Below, piece after piece: positions 52,197 to 63,175 of a DNA stretch of 64,000 nt. Source of the DNA: Limnanthes douglasii subsp. nivea (taxonomy: Eukaryota > Streptophyta > Magnoliopsida > Brassicales > Limnanthaceae). Every line of letters begins with the position of its first letter. Within the stretch, counting starts at the first letter, position 1. The notes under the pieces were generated by a model. The model saw only the letters and a list, made by a program, of their open reading frames with translations. It searched no databases and was not told the DNA's origin. The stretch spans positions 93,088,334 to 93,152,333 of the forward strand of contig JAUPFV010000004.1 of NCBI GenBank assembly GCA_036936605.1, given 5' to 3'. Both the position numbers and the translations under genes were made by a program.

Positions 52197-53650
52197 ATGG
52201 AAGAAGGTGAGTTTGTGCCTTCATCTTCGTTTTCAACACCAAGGTCAACAAAAGAAAATGTGAAGATTATGTCTAACCCGGCATACGAGGATACTTGTCA
52301 AAGAAAGGATGTAAGTAGTTACAATGATACCAAAAAAAGACTTTTGCAGAGCAATTGAAACCTGAAAAAAATCAAAGTTCTTCATAAAAACGTTAGTGTA
52401 ATTCACCATGTGGATAGTACAGTGTTTTGTTTGGAAAAAAGTGATAAAGATGGCCTTTTGAAAGCTTCTAAACACTATTGTGGGTAAGTTTACCTTGGGA
52501 AACCAAAATATGAAATCATCAGATCATTTCTAATAAAATTCAACTTCACTAGTCCATTCAATATTGTGATTTACGATTATCGACATGTTTTCATTGAGTT
52601 CGATAATTATGAAGACCTGAAGAAGTTGTGGTCTCGGAATGTATGGAAGGTAGGAGAAAAGATTATGCGGTTACTTAAATGGAGTCCATCATTCGACCAT
52701 AATGAAGAAAATCCTTTGACACCACTCTGGATTACATTAGCTAATCTGCCAGAATATATGTATAATGAAGCAATTGAAAATCTGGATTCCTAAGTTCAAT
52801 CGAGTTAAATTCAATTGCGTTAAAATTTGGGTAGAAATAGACGTTTTTAAGGTAATGGTGAATGGAATCAATATAATGTTTGGTGAAGATGATGAGTTTG
52901 ATCTGTAAATCATCTATGGGCCACATCCTCTATACTGCAATTACTGTAAACATATTGGACACAGTGGAAAGGAATGCAAGAAAAGGTCTAGTCATACACA
53001 AAGGTCTAGTCATACACAATTCAATCAAGAAATGAATCAACAAGCTCATGTAGACATAGACAAAACCATGGAATCCATTGATCAACAATTCAAGCATAGT
53101 ACTACAAATTTAAAATTTACAGAATGAAGGCAATGGTGGTAGTAACAAAGAATCTACAGTCAGTACTAATATAACCAAAGATTCTTCGTCAGGAACAGAA
53201 GATAATGCAAAGGATCAAGGAAAAGAATCTGGAATGATTGAAGCACTACAGATCTTGGAGACTAGAGCTTTCTTTGAGATTGAAAAAGGGGAAGATCCTG
53301 AATCAATTCTCATTCGAAAGACAATTCTGGCAGCCTGCATTGCTCTTCTACAAAAGCTAACAGCGGGCCTGCAAGTATAAAAGATACCACTGTTAAAGAA
53401 ACAAGAAAACTGGAGCTAAAGAAGAACAAAAAACTTAAAGAAATAAACAATAAGATTCGTACGCCATCCAAACGGGTGCAATTTAAAAGGAATGCTAATT
53501 CCTTAAATTGTAAGGGTTCAAATTTCTTTATGCTACTTCAGGGGGGAATCAACAGATGGAAGACAAGAAGCAGAAAGATGATTTAGTTAAAGGTGATAAG
53601 TTGAAGAAATGGAATCGAAGTTCTCTTCATATCTAGGCCATTGAAAGCAT
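52197..53650 (+). pseudogene. LINE ORF1 remnant
   Basis: Begins with ATG GAA GAA at 52197. Homologous in order to LINE 2 ORF1: NVSVIHHVDSTVFCLEKSDKD (about 52385), YDYRHVFIEFDNYEDLKKLW, MRLLKWSPSFDHNEENPLTPLWI (52566-52793), knuckle CNYCKHIGHSGKEC (52937-52978), and GMIEALQILETRAFFEI (~53232). Several stops and frameshifts. No ORF2 follows; a TRIM-like sequence begins right after. Confidence 0.8.
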
Positions 53651-53686
53651 TAAAGTAAAGTTTGAATGATTGCTGTAAGGAATATT

Positions 53687-54110
53687 GGGTCCACATATTC
53701 CGCTTTTGTATATAAGTAAGAATACTCCAATCTCCACACTAGTGTGATATTGTCCGCTTTGTTGGTGGAGATATTTCTAACATGGTATCAGAGCAAGGTT
53801 GAAACTTGTGTTCTAAGCCATGCAATGGGTGTATTGAGTGAGGCGGAATGCATAGAGTGTATATGTTATTTCGCGGATCAAGTTTAAGGGAGAGTGTTAA
53901 GAGTGAGTAAAATTGATCCTTTATCCCACATCGCTTAGACCGAACAAGTACTTACAATATATAAGTGAATGAAATATCTCAACTAAAATGAGGCCTTTTG
54001 GAAGTGGACCAAAAGCAAAACCGTGCGGGCCAGTGGGCCCAAAGCGGACAATATCACACTATTGTGGAGATTGGAGTATTCTTACTGAATATACTGACCC
54101 AATATAACCA
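53687..54110 (+). mobile_element. TRIM-like LTR fragment with Met-tRNA primer-binding site
   Basis: TGGTATCAGAGC at 53783-53794 is the exact PBS complementary to initiator tRNA-Met, preceded by ...TTCTAACA (a plausible LTR end). About 100 bp later TGTTAAGAGTGAG (53895) begins an LTR-like sequence. Around it, 53687-53760 and ~54039-54106 are inverted copies ('agtaagaatactccaatctc'). No coding region between, so TRIM-like or a rearranged copia fragment. Confidence 0.5.
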
Positions 54111-55503
54111 GTTCATGGTTGGAAGTTGAAAAGCTTTGGAAAGCTTTGGAAATTTTGATGATCGAAGGAAAATGGGAGTATTCTTAGCTGACCCAATATA
54201 ACCAGTTCGTTCATGGTTGGAGCTTGAAAAGCTTTGGAAATTTTGATGATCGAAGGAAAATGGTTGCTTGTAGATTCTGTAGATTGTCCAAAAAAATAAT
54301 AACATTTCGGAATAAGTACTTCTGGTCTATCACATTTCGGAATAAGTACTTCTGGTCTATCAGGAAGATAGAGAAGATGGAGATAAATCTTGGACTCATC
54401 AAATTCTATATTGAATTCTTAAGAAATTTGAGTTGGCTTTGGTGTAATCGTGTGGAAGAAGAAATCTGCAGCTACTAATGAAAGCTTGAAAAGACACGAG
54501 GAACAAATGCAAGAGCTTTTGGCCGAAAAAGCAGCACTGGAAAATGAGTTAAAGAGTTTATCGAGAAAAAATGAGACCACAGGTTGCACTGGAAAATGAG
54601 TTAAAGAGTTTATCCAGAAAAAAATGAGACCACAAATAGTACTGAGACCGCTGGGAATGTGTGTTGTCCAACTTGATTTACCAAAAATGTTTACCGGATC
54701 AATGTAACTATATTTGTGTTAAAAATAAACTCTCATTTACCGATTAAAAAAATTAAAAAATAATATGATATTTCTATCTATCATAATTTAGATAATTAAT
54801 CATTATATTTTCAATATTCGAAACTGTTTTTACAATAGAAGGGTATCTTTATCTATAAAATTTTAGAATCTATATCGCTATATCGCAATTACTGTTGTAG
54901 GAAAACAAGATAATGACTATGGAAAAAGCTAGTATTAAATGCTAGTATTAACCGGTTGTTAATCGGGGTAAGAATAACCCTACTTTTTTAGTCGCCCTCT
55001 TTTCTGATATTTGTTATATCTTCAGGCGTAGACTTTCCATGACCACCCATTAATATAAATCCAAACTGGCGCGTTATCCTTTCATTTTCTTGATTAGATA
55101 ATTTAATTTTGATTAAGCAAACTATACTTATTTTCTGGCTCAATCACAAATACCAAAAGTATAATTAACATATAAATATTTAAAATTAAATTATTATGAA
55201 ATAAATAAAAAAATTATTTCAAAATAGACAAAAAATACCTTTTGTTTCAATAGTGTGTGGTATACAAAAACATATTGCCGCGCACACTTCGAATATATCA
55301 TCAGATAATATTTTATAATAATAAACGTATTATTATACATTTTAAAATAACGTATATCTATATATTATCTCTAACTTTTTCGACATCGATCTTGTATAAT
55401 CGTCAAGTTTTTCGAACCAACACTGAAAAAAGGAATTTACACAAAAACCTAATAAAACAATCACGTGTGTGCAATCAACCTTAATCATTTATAGCGAAAA
55501 TAA
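54111..55503. repeat. Interval with local duplications and a dispersed repeat copy
   Basis: 54115-54170 and 54195-54262 repeat 'cagttc...catggttgga.g' and 'ttgaaaagctttggaaa'. A 30-bp tandem pair 'acatttcggaataagtactt' lies at 54302/54332. A ~60-bp pair 'ggaaaatgagttaaagagtt' lies at 54539/54591. 54925-54990 holds 'ctagtattaaccggttgttaa'. 55249-55350 matches 30062-30175. No gene. Confidence 0.6.
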
Positions 55504-56442
55504 TTAAACAACATTCTCTTGTAGCTGAACGTTATTTCGCCCGAGACGATCATAATTACCAACATAACCCTCAAGCTGATCGCCCAACGACGATCTATCA
55601 ATGTTCTGGCGATGGTACGATTTGCAAACGAAATATATGACCGTGGGAATAACAAGACTGAACAAGAACACAATCAGCAACACCACCAAACATAAGATCC
55701 CAATTACGATTCTACCCCCCAAACCAATCGGCACTATCGCAACAACCGCAAAATTCTGGAACACGGCGTCAATACCCCCAATGAAAATCAGCAGTAAAAG
55801 GAATATAAAAAACGAAACACCCATTTTGCCCTTGATCAACTCTTTGCTCTTCCTCATTGCTATGCGCCCATAAAGATCTTCAAGAACAGAAACAACACTA
55901 GCCAATTGCCAAATAAGGACGATATAAACAAAACCCAAGAAGTAAATCAGTATGAAGACAACTAATACGACTAATCCAGGAATGGGCGCAATCAACCTAA
56001 GAAGTATAGCCAATACGATAAAAACTGCTGGTATAACGCTGTAGACGAACAAAGTAATAAAGGTCCAAATGAAAGTGACGAGTAGTCTTTTCCAAACTTT
56101 GGGGACAACTTTCATGACTTTCTTATAAGAAATCTCTTTAGCCGTGTAAACACAGGCTACGGTGTAAACCACGGCAGATGTGGAGAGAAGAGAGAAAATC
56201 AAGAGGAAAATGAAATAAACAAAATTGAAAAGCAAAAAGTAAACAAGCTGCAAAGAAGTGGTGATGTTTTTGAAAATTAAATCAGAGATTTGGTTTTGAG
56301 CCAAGTAAATGAAAGTGAGAGGGAGGATTAAAGAAAGTGCGATTTGGGTGAAGATTTTCTTCCGAGTGAAAATGAGTTTGGTGGATTCTTTTATGATCCC
56401 AAAGAACCCCAAAACATGCAGAGCCTCTTGTTCCGTGTCCAT
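55504..56442 (-). CDS. Multi-pass membrane protein, plant family of unknown function
   Basis: Single-exon gene, 312 residues from ATG at 56442 (MDTEQEALHVLGFFGII). The frame is open nine codons further upstream but only to a TTG. About six to seven hydrophobic segments of 20-25 residues (e.g. IALSLILPLTFIYLA, YFLLFNFVYFIFLLIF, LVVLVVFILIYFLGFVYIV, IVIGILCLVVLLIVFLFSLVI) with short basic loops such as YKKVMKVVPKVWKRLL and MRKSKELIKGKMG; the hydrophilic tail has YHRQNIDRSSLGDQLEGYVG. It resembles a plant-specific family annotated in Arabidopsis as 'polyadenylate-binding protein 1-B-binding protein' or uncharacterised transmembrane protein (from memory). Probably in an endomembrane. No lesions; likely the one active host gene here. 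Confidence 0.85.
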   Translation of the reverse strand: MDTEQEALHVLGFFGIIKESTKLIFTRKKIFTQIALSLILPLTFIYLAQNQISDLIFKNITTSLQLVYFLLFNFVYFIFLLIFSLLSTSAVVYTVACVYTAKEISYKKVMKVVPKVWKRLLVTFIWTFITLFVYSVIPAVFIVLAILLRLIAPIPGLVVLVVFILIYFLGFVYIVLIWQLASVVSVLEDLYGRIAMRKSKELIKGKMGVSFFIFLLLLIFIGGIDAVFQNFAVVAIVPIGLGGRIVIGILCLVVLLIVFLFSLVIPTVIYFVCKSYHRQNIDRSSLGDQLEGYVGNYDRLGRNNVQLQENVV

Positions 56443-57560
56443 GGGAGGGTTATTGTATTGGTTTATCAAACTTTTTTTTGGTTTGGTCTCTTGAATAATT
56501 TTTTTTGGATGAGGAAAGATTTGTGAGGCGGTCTATTGAAATAGAGTGGTGGATATGCCTCGTTGTGGACTTGCTCAGAAATATCCCATTTCCATGCCTT
56601 GACTTGGATTCGGGTAGGAACAAGACTTGTCTTTGTTTGCCGAATATAAAGGAGGAAAATACTGAGAAAGTGTATGGATCCCTCTGAAAATTACACAAAA
56701 TTTGCTTTGGAACGCGTAAATTATAGTTTCTTAATCTGTTTTAGTCACTATAATTCTGTAATCTACTATTAATTAATAAAATTGGTAAACTGAAAACATG
56801 TAAAATAGTCTTTTTATAAAGTTTATTTTAAATAATTACAAAAAGTATGTGGTATCCAATAACTTATATAGAGAGAGTCAACAAAATATTATTTTGATAT
56901 TGTTAGTTATGTTTTGAATAACATGATGGCAAGATCTAAAAGTCGGGCAAAAAAATCTATGTAAAATGTTTTATATTGTTGGTCATGTTTTATGGAAATA
57001 AGTATAAAAAGAACAAAAATGCTTCATTTTTTGTGGTTGGGAAGTGTGTACAAACGGAGAATGATAGAATAGTGATTTTTGGTTTAAACCGTGGTAGAAA
57101 GGATAAGTAAATATTTAAAAAAAATGATGACACTATAACTCATCATTATTCAATACTTTTCGGAAGCTGAAAAATAAAAAAAACAAAAAAAGATGTGAAG
57201 TATATTACCAAAAAAAGATTTGAAGAATACAATTCTATAACATTCGAAGCTAATGATATTGGAAGCCTAATGATAGGAAAGATATAAAATACTGAGGACT
57301 AGAGTATAATAATTAAAGTTTTACATCAATAATTATAAAAATGTAATATTTTAATCTAGTTATAAAGATGGGAGGTTAAAATGCAATTAATCCATTTTTG
57401 TAACTTGAGTTATTCTAAGTTTGTTCGTCTATATATAATGATCAAGGCTGAGCTTAATGAGAATAAGACTTTCATTTTGTGAGCTATCTTTTTTTGCTTA
57501 ACTTTCTTTTTCTAAAATCGACTTCCCTCTTCATCTCTCTCTAGAACAAGATTTCATCCA
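56443..57560. other. Upstream region of the membrane-protein gene and AT-rich interval
   Basis: 56443-56700 is the likely leader/promoter of the minus-strand gene. 56800-56890 resembles 26790-26860. 57226-57560 may be the LTR of fragment E (minimal TATA 'ctatatataatg' at 57429), ending ATCCACA next to a PBS-like sequence. Confidence 0.45.
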
Positions 57561-57564
57561 CACC

Positions 57565-57585
57565 AAATTGGCGACCACATTGGGA
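57565..57585 (+). other. Fragment E primer-binding site (degenerate)
   Basis: ATTGGCGACCACATTGGGAG, related to the element C PBS TGGCGCCGTCTGTGGGA, lies ~100 bp before E gag code. Suggests that the 5' LTR of E ends at about 57562. Confidence 0.5.
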
Positions 57586-57609
57586 GTTGATTGATTGGTA
57601 CCTTGATTT

Positions 57610-59638
57610 CTTGATAAAAACCAAAAGCAATTGATCTTTTAGTTCGAAAGGCAGTTGAGACGTTAAAATCTGATCTGCAAGGAGAAGAAGGTAAGGAAGA
57701 TGAGTTAGTTCATGTTCGACATACTCAATCAGATATTGAAATGCAAATGGATCAGTTACTAGATAAAATCATGGCTCTAAATGAGAAGTGTGATCAAAGA
57801 GAACAAAATATTCAATAAGCTAAGCTGAAATCCGAGGAAAGGAAAATGGATGATAAGAATGATGTTAACAGCTAATCTGATCGATCTTGTACAGCTCGCC
57901 AGGTTTGAAGTGAGCAGAGGAAAACACATTTCGAATCTAATACATAACGTCATACTTCACGGAAAGAGAAAAAAGACAAGCAAATGTATATTGCGTCCAG
58001 TGAAGATGAGTTGAACAGTTCATGATCCGAGTATAAGAGGTACCAGGAGTCTTCGAAAGAAGAAAAAGGTCGGCCTCGAAATTCACGAAAAGAATACAAA
58101 GTAAGGAAAGATAATGTACCTCGTTGTTTGAGGGGAAGTAGAATGATGTGAAGGGAATACGTCTAATCAGTACACGAGAATAAATGATTGGAACTTGTAT
58201 GCTATCGTGGGAACATAAAATGCTAATTAGTATGTGCAAGGAGTTGACTGAAGAAGTTCTCCATTGACAACTGAGATAAGGTCAATCACTCTTCTGAAGC
58301 GGTTCGATATCTCTAAGGTTGAAACGTTTATGTGATGCAATATTCTGATGACCACATCGAACAGTTTAAGAACTACATAATGAATTTCGAAGACAATGAT
58401 AGGCTGGTATACAGAGCTTTCTCTCAAACATTCAAGGGTACAACTTTGAAATGGTACAGCAGGATTCCAAAAGGATCCATTTCCAATTTCAGAGATTTTT
58501 ATACAGCCTTCCGACGATAATTTGTGGGAAGTAAAGAGATGCGGGAAAATAGAGACACAATAATATAATGCAAACACGTTGTAGAAGAAAAACTGAAGGA
58601 CTATACCAAACGTCTTGTGTCAACAAAAGATGGATTAGATAATTGTGAAAAGTTGGTAGTTATAGATGCATTTCGACAAGGTTTGTTACCAGGAGATTTA
58701 GCAAATGAAATAACAAAAAGAAGAGCTTTGACTTTTGGAGCGCTGATGACTCAAGTTGAGGATCAAATTAAAGTGGAAGAGTTGACTAGAGTTCGAGGAG
58801 TGGTTGGATCCAGTCAAAAGAGTTCAGGGAAGGTGTCAAATAGTCATGGAAACTCTTCAAACTCAACCCAACCATCGCTTCCGAGGAACAAAAATAATTT
58901 TCCTCCTCGAACTAGAGGGTACCCAACTCAAGCGATAAGGTATCAATTTCAAAGACCGAGGCCTAATAAATGGACAAGGCTAGATTACTATGCTGATTTA
59001 ATTGAAAACCTTGCTGCAATTTATGAAAAGGCAAAGGGATATGTGAGTTTTAAAAAACAGGCTCTAATAAATGGACTAAGAGAAGAGCGTAATAATAGGT
59101 TCTGTAAATATCATAACGACATATGGCATGATACTGTAGACTGTATAGCTTTATAGAAAGAGGTGTAAAATTTAATTGAAAATGGAAAGTTGTTAGCCTA
59201 TGTTAAAAGGCAGAGTAGTGGATCAAAGGCTCTTGTTGCGTCCAATTCACACGCAACTGATCCAATTTCATAGGTAGAAAATCTAATGTTATGGATTCTA
59301 ATAATTGATGATTTCGATGTTGCGTTGAAATATTTGGATACAAATCTGGATCGATTTATTTTTATGGCAGTGGATGAGCCAGTGAAACAAGGCGGAGTTC
59401 GCAGTTTATGTGAATATTTTGAGTCCTTGGAAATCTTCGAAGGAGATCCTATGACTCGCAACACTGACAACTTTAGAATGAGGTATGCAGTGAGTTTAGC
59501 TACTGAAGTAGAAGGAGGGATGTCTACACATTTGTATGGTAAGAAAGATGTTTATTTTATTTTTTTCGATGATGATGATTTGATAGACATTGTAGGCCCT
59601 CATGAAGATGCAGTAGTTATTGGAGTGGAAGTAGCTAG
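57610..59638 (+). pseudogene. Fragment E: Tat-type gag and start of protease (decayed)
   Basis: Plus strand. Charged N-terminal region (57650-58200), capsid (DDHIEQFKNYIMNFEDND, FSQTFKGTTLKWYSRIPKGSIS at 58332-58520; FRQGLLPGDLANEITKRRALTFGAL at 58660-58760), PNKWTRLDYYADLIENLAAIYEKAKG, knuckle CKYHNDIWHDTVDC (about 59103-59144), then two stops and the pre-protease region GPHEDAVVIGVEVAS just before the H LTR at 59639. About 60-65% similar by eye to element C gag. It stops before the protease active site because another LTR begins there. Confidence 0.85.
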
Positions 59639-59946
59639 TGATAGTTCTAGATTTACTCGGACCTAATTATCGAATATCCTGTATAGTGTAATTGTGTCAC
59701 GAGAATAAGTACAAAGTTTTAGAGAGATAAAATGGTCAAATTAAAGTACTAGTGATTAGAAAGTACCATTTTCCCAAAAATGGATATTTCCTTATATAGT
59801 GCTAGTGGTGGGGTCCACTGTCATATGCTATGTTTATACTAATTATATATTGGCCCTCATATCACCTAATATTACAAATAGGCCCTTATATGCCTTTATA
59901 TTATCAATTAAGCCCCCTAATAATCTTGACATTTATGCCGTTATCG
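59639..59946 (-). repeat. Fragment H LTR
   Basis: 308 bp, begins TGATAGTTC where the E reading frame breaks and ends TTATCG next to GTAGCCCCC (polypurine tract on the minus strand, as in element C). Contains 'ggcccttatatgcc'-type phrases akin to the 30-bp repeats of the C LTR. The orientation is inferred from the polypurine-tract side. Confidence 0.7.
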
Positions 59947-60298
59947 GTAGCCCCCTACTTTTACGGAGAGTCAAGCAAAAACTACTTGACTGCTGAGCCT
60001 TCTGGTCAGGAATCTGCATTAGTAACTTTTCAGGTGTTGTTTACCTTGTCGTCACCAACTCAAAATACCGACGCTGTGACCCATGTGTTATTTGTCGACC
60101 TTTCGTTACAGGGTCGACAAACTAAACTGTCGGTGTTCAACAATAGTTTGTCAGTTTGGTCGAAATACTCCTTTATTATATCTCGACGCGTCGATTTTAA
60201 TCAGAATCGTAATCAAAATCTTTGGCCTAACTCTACAGGCCTTCGGTCAAGTTATCTTTTCCGAAGGCCCATTTTCTTTACCTATAGAACCGATTTTC
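59859..60298 (+). repeat. 440-bp inverted repeat, left arm
   Basis: End of LTR, polypurine tract and spacer of a Tat element; reverse-complement copy at 62726-63165, about 90% identical by eye. The arm ends abruptly at 60298 against the antisense ORF of fragment G. Confidence 0.9.
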
Positions 60299-62378
60299 TT
60301 TTTCGAAGGCCTTGGATCACAATGCAGTTCATCTACAACGGTTTTCTCTTTAGATATTTTGTTTGAAGTATGACTTCCCTCGTCAGCTGCGACAACTTTG
60401 TTTCTTTTTTTACCACATCCTTTTTGTGGTCCTTTGCCGACTGCAGGAGATTTATCCCCGCTTGCGACTGTGTTGCTAAGGATGATAGTGATTTCAAGCT
60501 CTGAGGGTAAAAACAACTCCTCCGACTTCACCCGTTTGCTAGGTGCCCGATCTCTCTTGGGTAAAAACACTTCAGAATCTGGGGCATCCATTCTCCTCAC
60601 AGAGTCAGCAACATTAGGAGGAGTCCGCAACTGCTCGATACTTAGAATATCGTTGGAACAACGCCAATAATTGTTGTTGATGAGGTTGGTATTATTGAAG
60701 CATCGACGGAATTGCTGACCCTAGTTCTTTCTGGCAAAGGCTCGGAGTTTGGCAAAGATGTCTGAGGCTTCCTTGAGGTGAGATTTTCTCAGCTCCTGAA
60801 TAGTTACCTTGCAAGCTTAAAGAATAAGGTCGGTTAGTAAAAAAAGGGAGATAAACCTTCAGGAGTCCATTTGTAAGTTAGGCGCATCGGGTTTTCTTTG
60901 TTATACGGTCAACCGTTTTCCCAAGCACTGCTGACGAAGACAAATAGATAATTTCATGATCTGTCAGCTTCCAATAAATTATTACTATCTTCTTTGGGTT
61001 GGCAAGAGAAGAGTAGAAGAAGGGCAGCTTGGGAGACTTCGACAATCCAGATATGCCTATATATTCCTCCATGGATATCGGGACTTCGGCTAATCGGGAG
61101 GCCATAATGGTGGACATTAAGGTGTACCAAGCGTCAGTAGTCAACTGGGTCGGGCAGATCTTAAGGATCTCAAAATATCTGACAATTTCGGGATCAAGAG
61201 GAAGTCGCAGACCCCAGTTGAAAAGCTCAGTGAAGAACACTATTTCTCGCGATTGCACTGACAATGAAGTTTCACCGGGCTTCAGAAATCGAATAGTTAC
61301 ATAGTTAGGAATCCCCCAGATCTTCTTTAAAATGACTGCTTTGTCAGTATTGTAGTACAGATACTTCCCGGTAAAAAGAGACATAATATGATCTTTAGAC
61401 ACGAGGATATGGTAGCCAGTCACGACATCGACGAGTTCAAGGGGTAAGGGTTCTTTTTCAGCCTCGCCGACCATAGGAGTAGTTTGAGCCTCTGGAATTG
61501 TCGGTGCAACGGGTTCAGAAACTTTGTTTTCAACCCTCATCAACGAAGATGCCTTCTTTGAAGGTTTATGAACGGGTTTCTCGACCGTCTTATCGTCGAC
61601 CCTTGTCGACGCAGATGCCTTTGTTGAAGGTTTATGATTGGGTTTTTCAGCAGTCTTGTCTTCGACCCTCGTTGACACAGATAATTTTGAAGACTTAAGA
61701 TTTGATTTTTCAGCCTCATCGCTTTGAATCTTCTTGGGCAAAGTTTTATCAGCAGATGCCAACCCTTTGAAAGAGGGAGTCGCAAGAACAATACACGAGC
61801 TACTCTTAACTCGAGTATGACCAGGAACTGGGACCTTGACCTTCTTAGAAGCAACCTCTTCGCGCTTTCTCCTTTATTCATCTTGTTGAACCACCCATTT
61901 AGGAATGGTCACGGAGTTGTGACTGGTTCGACGTCCTACAATGGTCGGAGTTAGTTGAACATATTCAGGAATGGTAGACAAAGAGCTAGAATCACCCATA
62001 ATTAAGAAAGGAGTTTTGTTTGGTCGGTCAATAGGGTCTCTGGGTTTTAAAGGTGTAGGATGAGTTACAGCGTCGGGATTTCTGGTTTTCGAAGGGGTAG
62101 AGCGAATAGCAGCATCGGGTTTTTTGGTTGACGGGGAAACCCTCTGGATAGTTGAGGGGCTTGCTTTTGAAGAGGGTATGGACGAGCCCAGATTCTTGGG
62201 TTTTCAAAAAATTAGCGGTTCTGAACTCAACGGAGATATGGGACCTTTGTGAATTAACCCATCCTTGGTATTCGTCAGCTCTCTCAGTAATACTGAGATA
62301 ATCAATCAAGCCAAAAACTGTTTTCTCAAGAGGTTCGGACTTTTTCTTTGGTTTCTTATGAGATGTGGGTCTTCTCAT
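60299..62378 (-). pseudogene. Fragment G antisense additional ORF (two exons, decayed)
   Basis: Minus-strand homologue of the element C aORF. ATG at 62376-62378 (MRRPTSHKKPKKKSEP), a basic and repeated linker with three KPSTKAS/KPSKKAS-type units (61650-61540), the conserved domain at 61762-60878 (IWGIPNYVTIRFLKPGETSLSV, FNWGLRLPLDPEIVRYF, WYTLMSTIMASRL), a splice-like donor CTGAAG|GT near 60855, then exon 2 with QQFRRCF...LRTPPNVADS...EVFLPKRDRAPSKR (60720-60500). Stops and frameshifts occur between 61762 and 62378, near 60880 and near 60700. A TATA box lies at 62475-62484. Confidence 0.85.
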
Positions 62379-62474
62379 AAACAATATCAGAGATTCTCTC
62401 TCTAAGAAATGGAAAAAGCAAATTGTTTATCTCTCTAGAACTTAGGAAAAATATGAAAAAATGAAGAAGCAGGA

Positions 62475-62484
62475 CTATTTATAG
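62475..62484 (-). promoter_or_regulatory. Candidate TATA box of the fragment G antisense ORF
   Basis: The minus strand reads CCTATAAATAGTCC, 97 bp upstream of the ATG. Counterpart of the element C TATA box at 9121. Confidence 0.6.
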
Positions 62485-62725
62485 GTGAGCAAGCATAGTA
62501 ACGGTTCATTCTATTGAGAAGCGCAATTGAAAAGAGCGTCGGGAAGATCAAGAGTCGCTTAACCAAAAAGTTAGTAAAACTATAGTCAAGTTCTCGGAAG
62601 ACACGTGTCCACCCTGACAACTACAACAGACCTAGGGGCTAGCCTCATGATACATATGTTGGGTAGTTCAACAAGTGAAAAAGCACATACAAACGACAAA
62701 TAGAGGAGTGACATGTGGACAACTA

Positions 62726-63165
62726 AAAAAATTGGTTCTATGGGTAAAGAAAATAGGCCTTCGAAAAAGATAACTTGACCCAAGGCCTGTAGAGTTGGGC
62801 CAAAGAGTTTGATTACGATTATGATTAAAATCGACGCGTTGAGATATAATAAAGCAATATTTCGACCAAACTGACAAACTATTGTTGAACATCGACAGTT
62901 TAGTTTGTCGACCCTGTAACGAAAGGTCGACAAATAAGACATGGGTCACAGCGTCGGTATTTTGAGTGGGTGACGACAATGTAAACAAAACCTGAAAAGT
63001 TACTAATGCAGATTCCTAACTAGAAGGCTCAGCAGTCAATTAGTTTTTGCTTGACTCTCCGTAAAACTAGGGGCTACCGATAAGGGCGTAAATGTCAAGA
63101 TTATTAGGGGGCTTAATTTATAATATAAAGGCATATAAGAGCCTATTTGTAAAATTAGGTGATAT
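62726..63165 (-). repeat. 440-bp inverted repeat, right arm
   Basis: Inverted copy of 59859-60298: spacer, polypurine tract (reverse complement at about 63065-63077) and ~88 bp of LTR (63078-63165). Outside it the sequence switches to integrase code of fragment I. Confidence 0.9.
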
Positions 63166-63175
63166 AAGAAACAAT

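Noticed and set aside
56443..56469. Nine extra N-terminal codons of the membrane-protein ORF
   Set aside because: They start with TTG; the first ATG (56442) is followed by GAC and gives the natural start.
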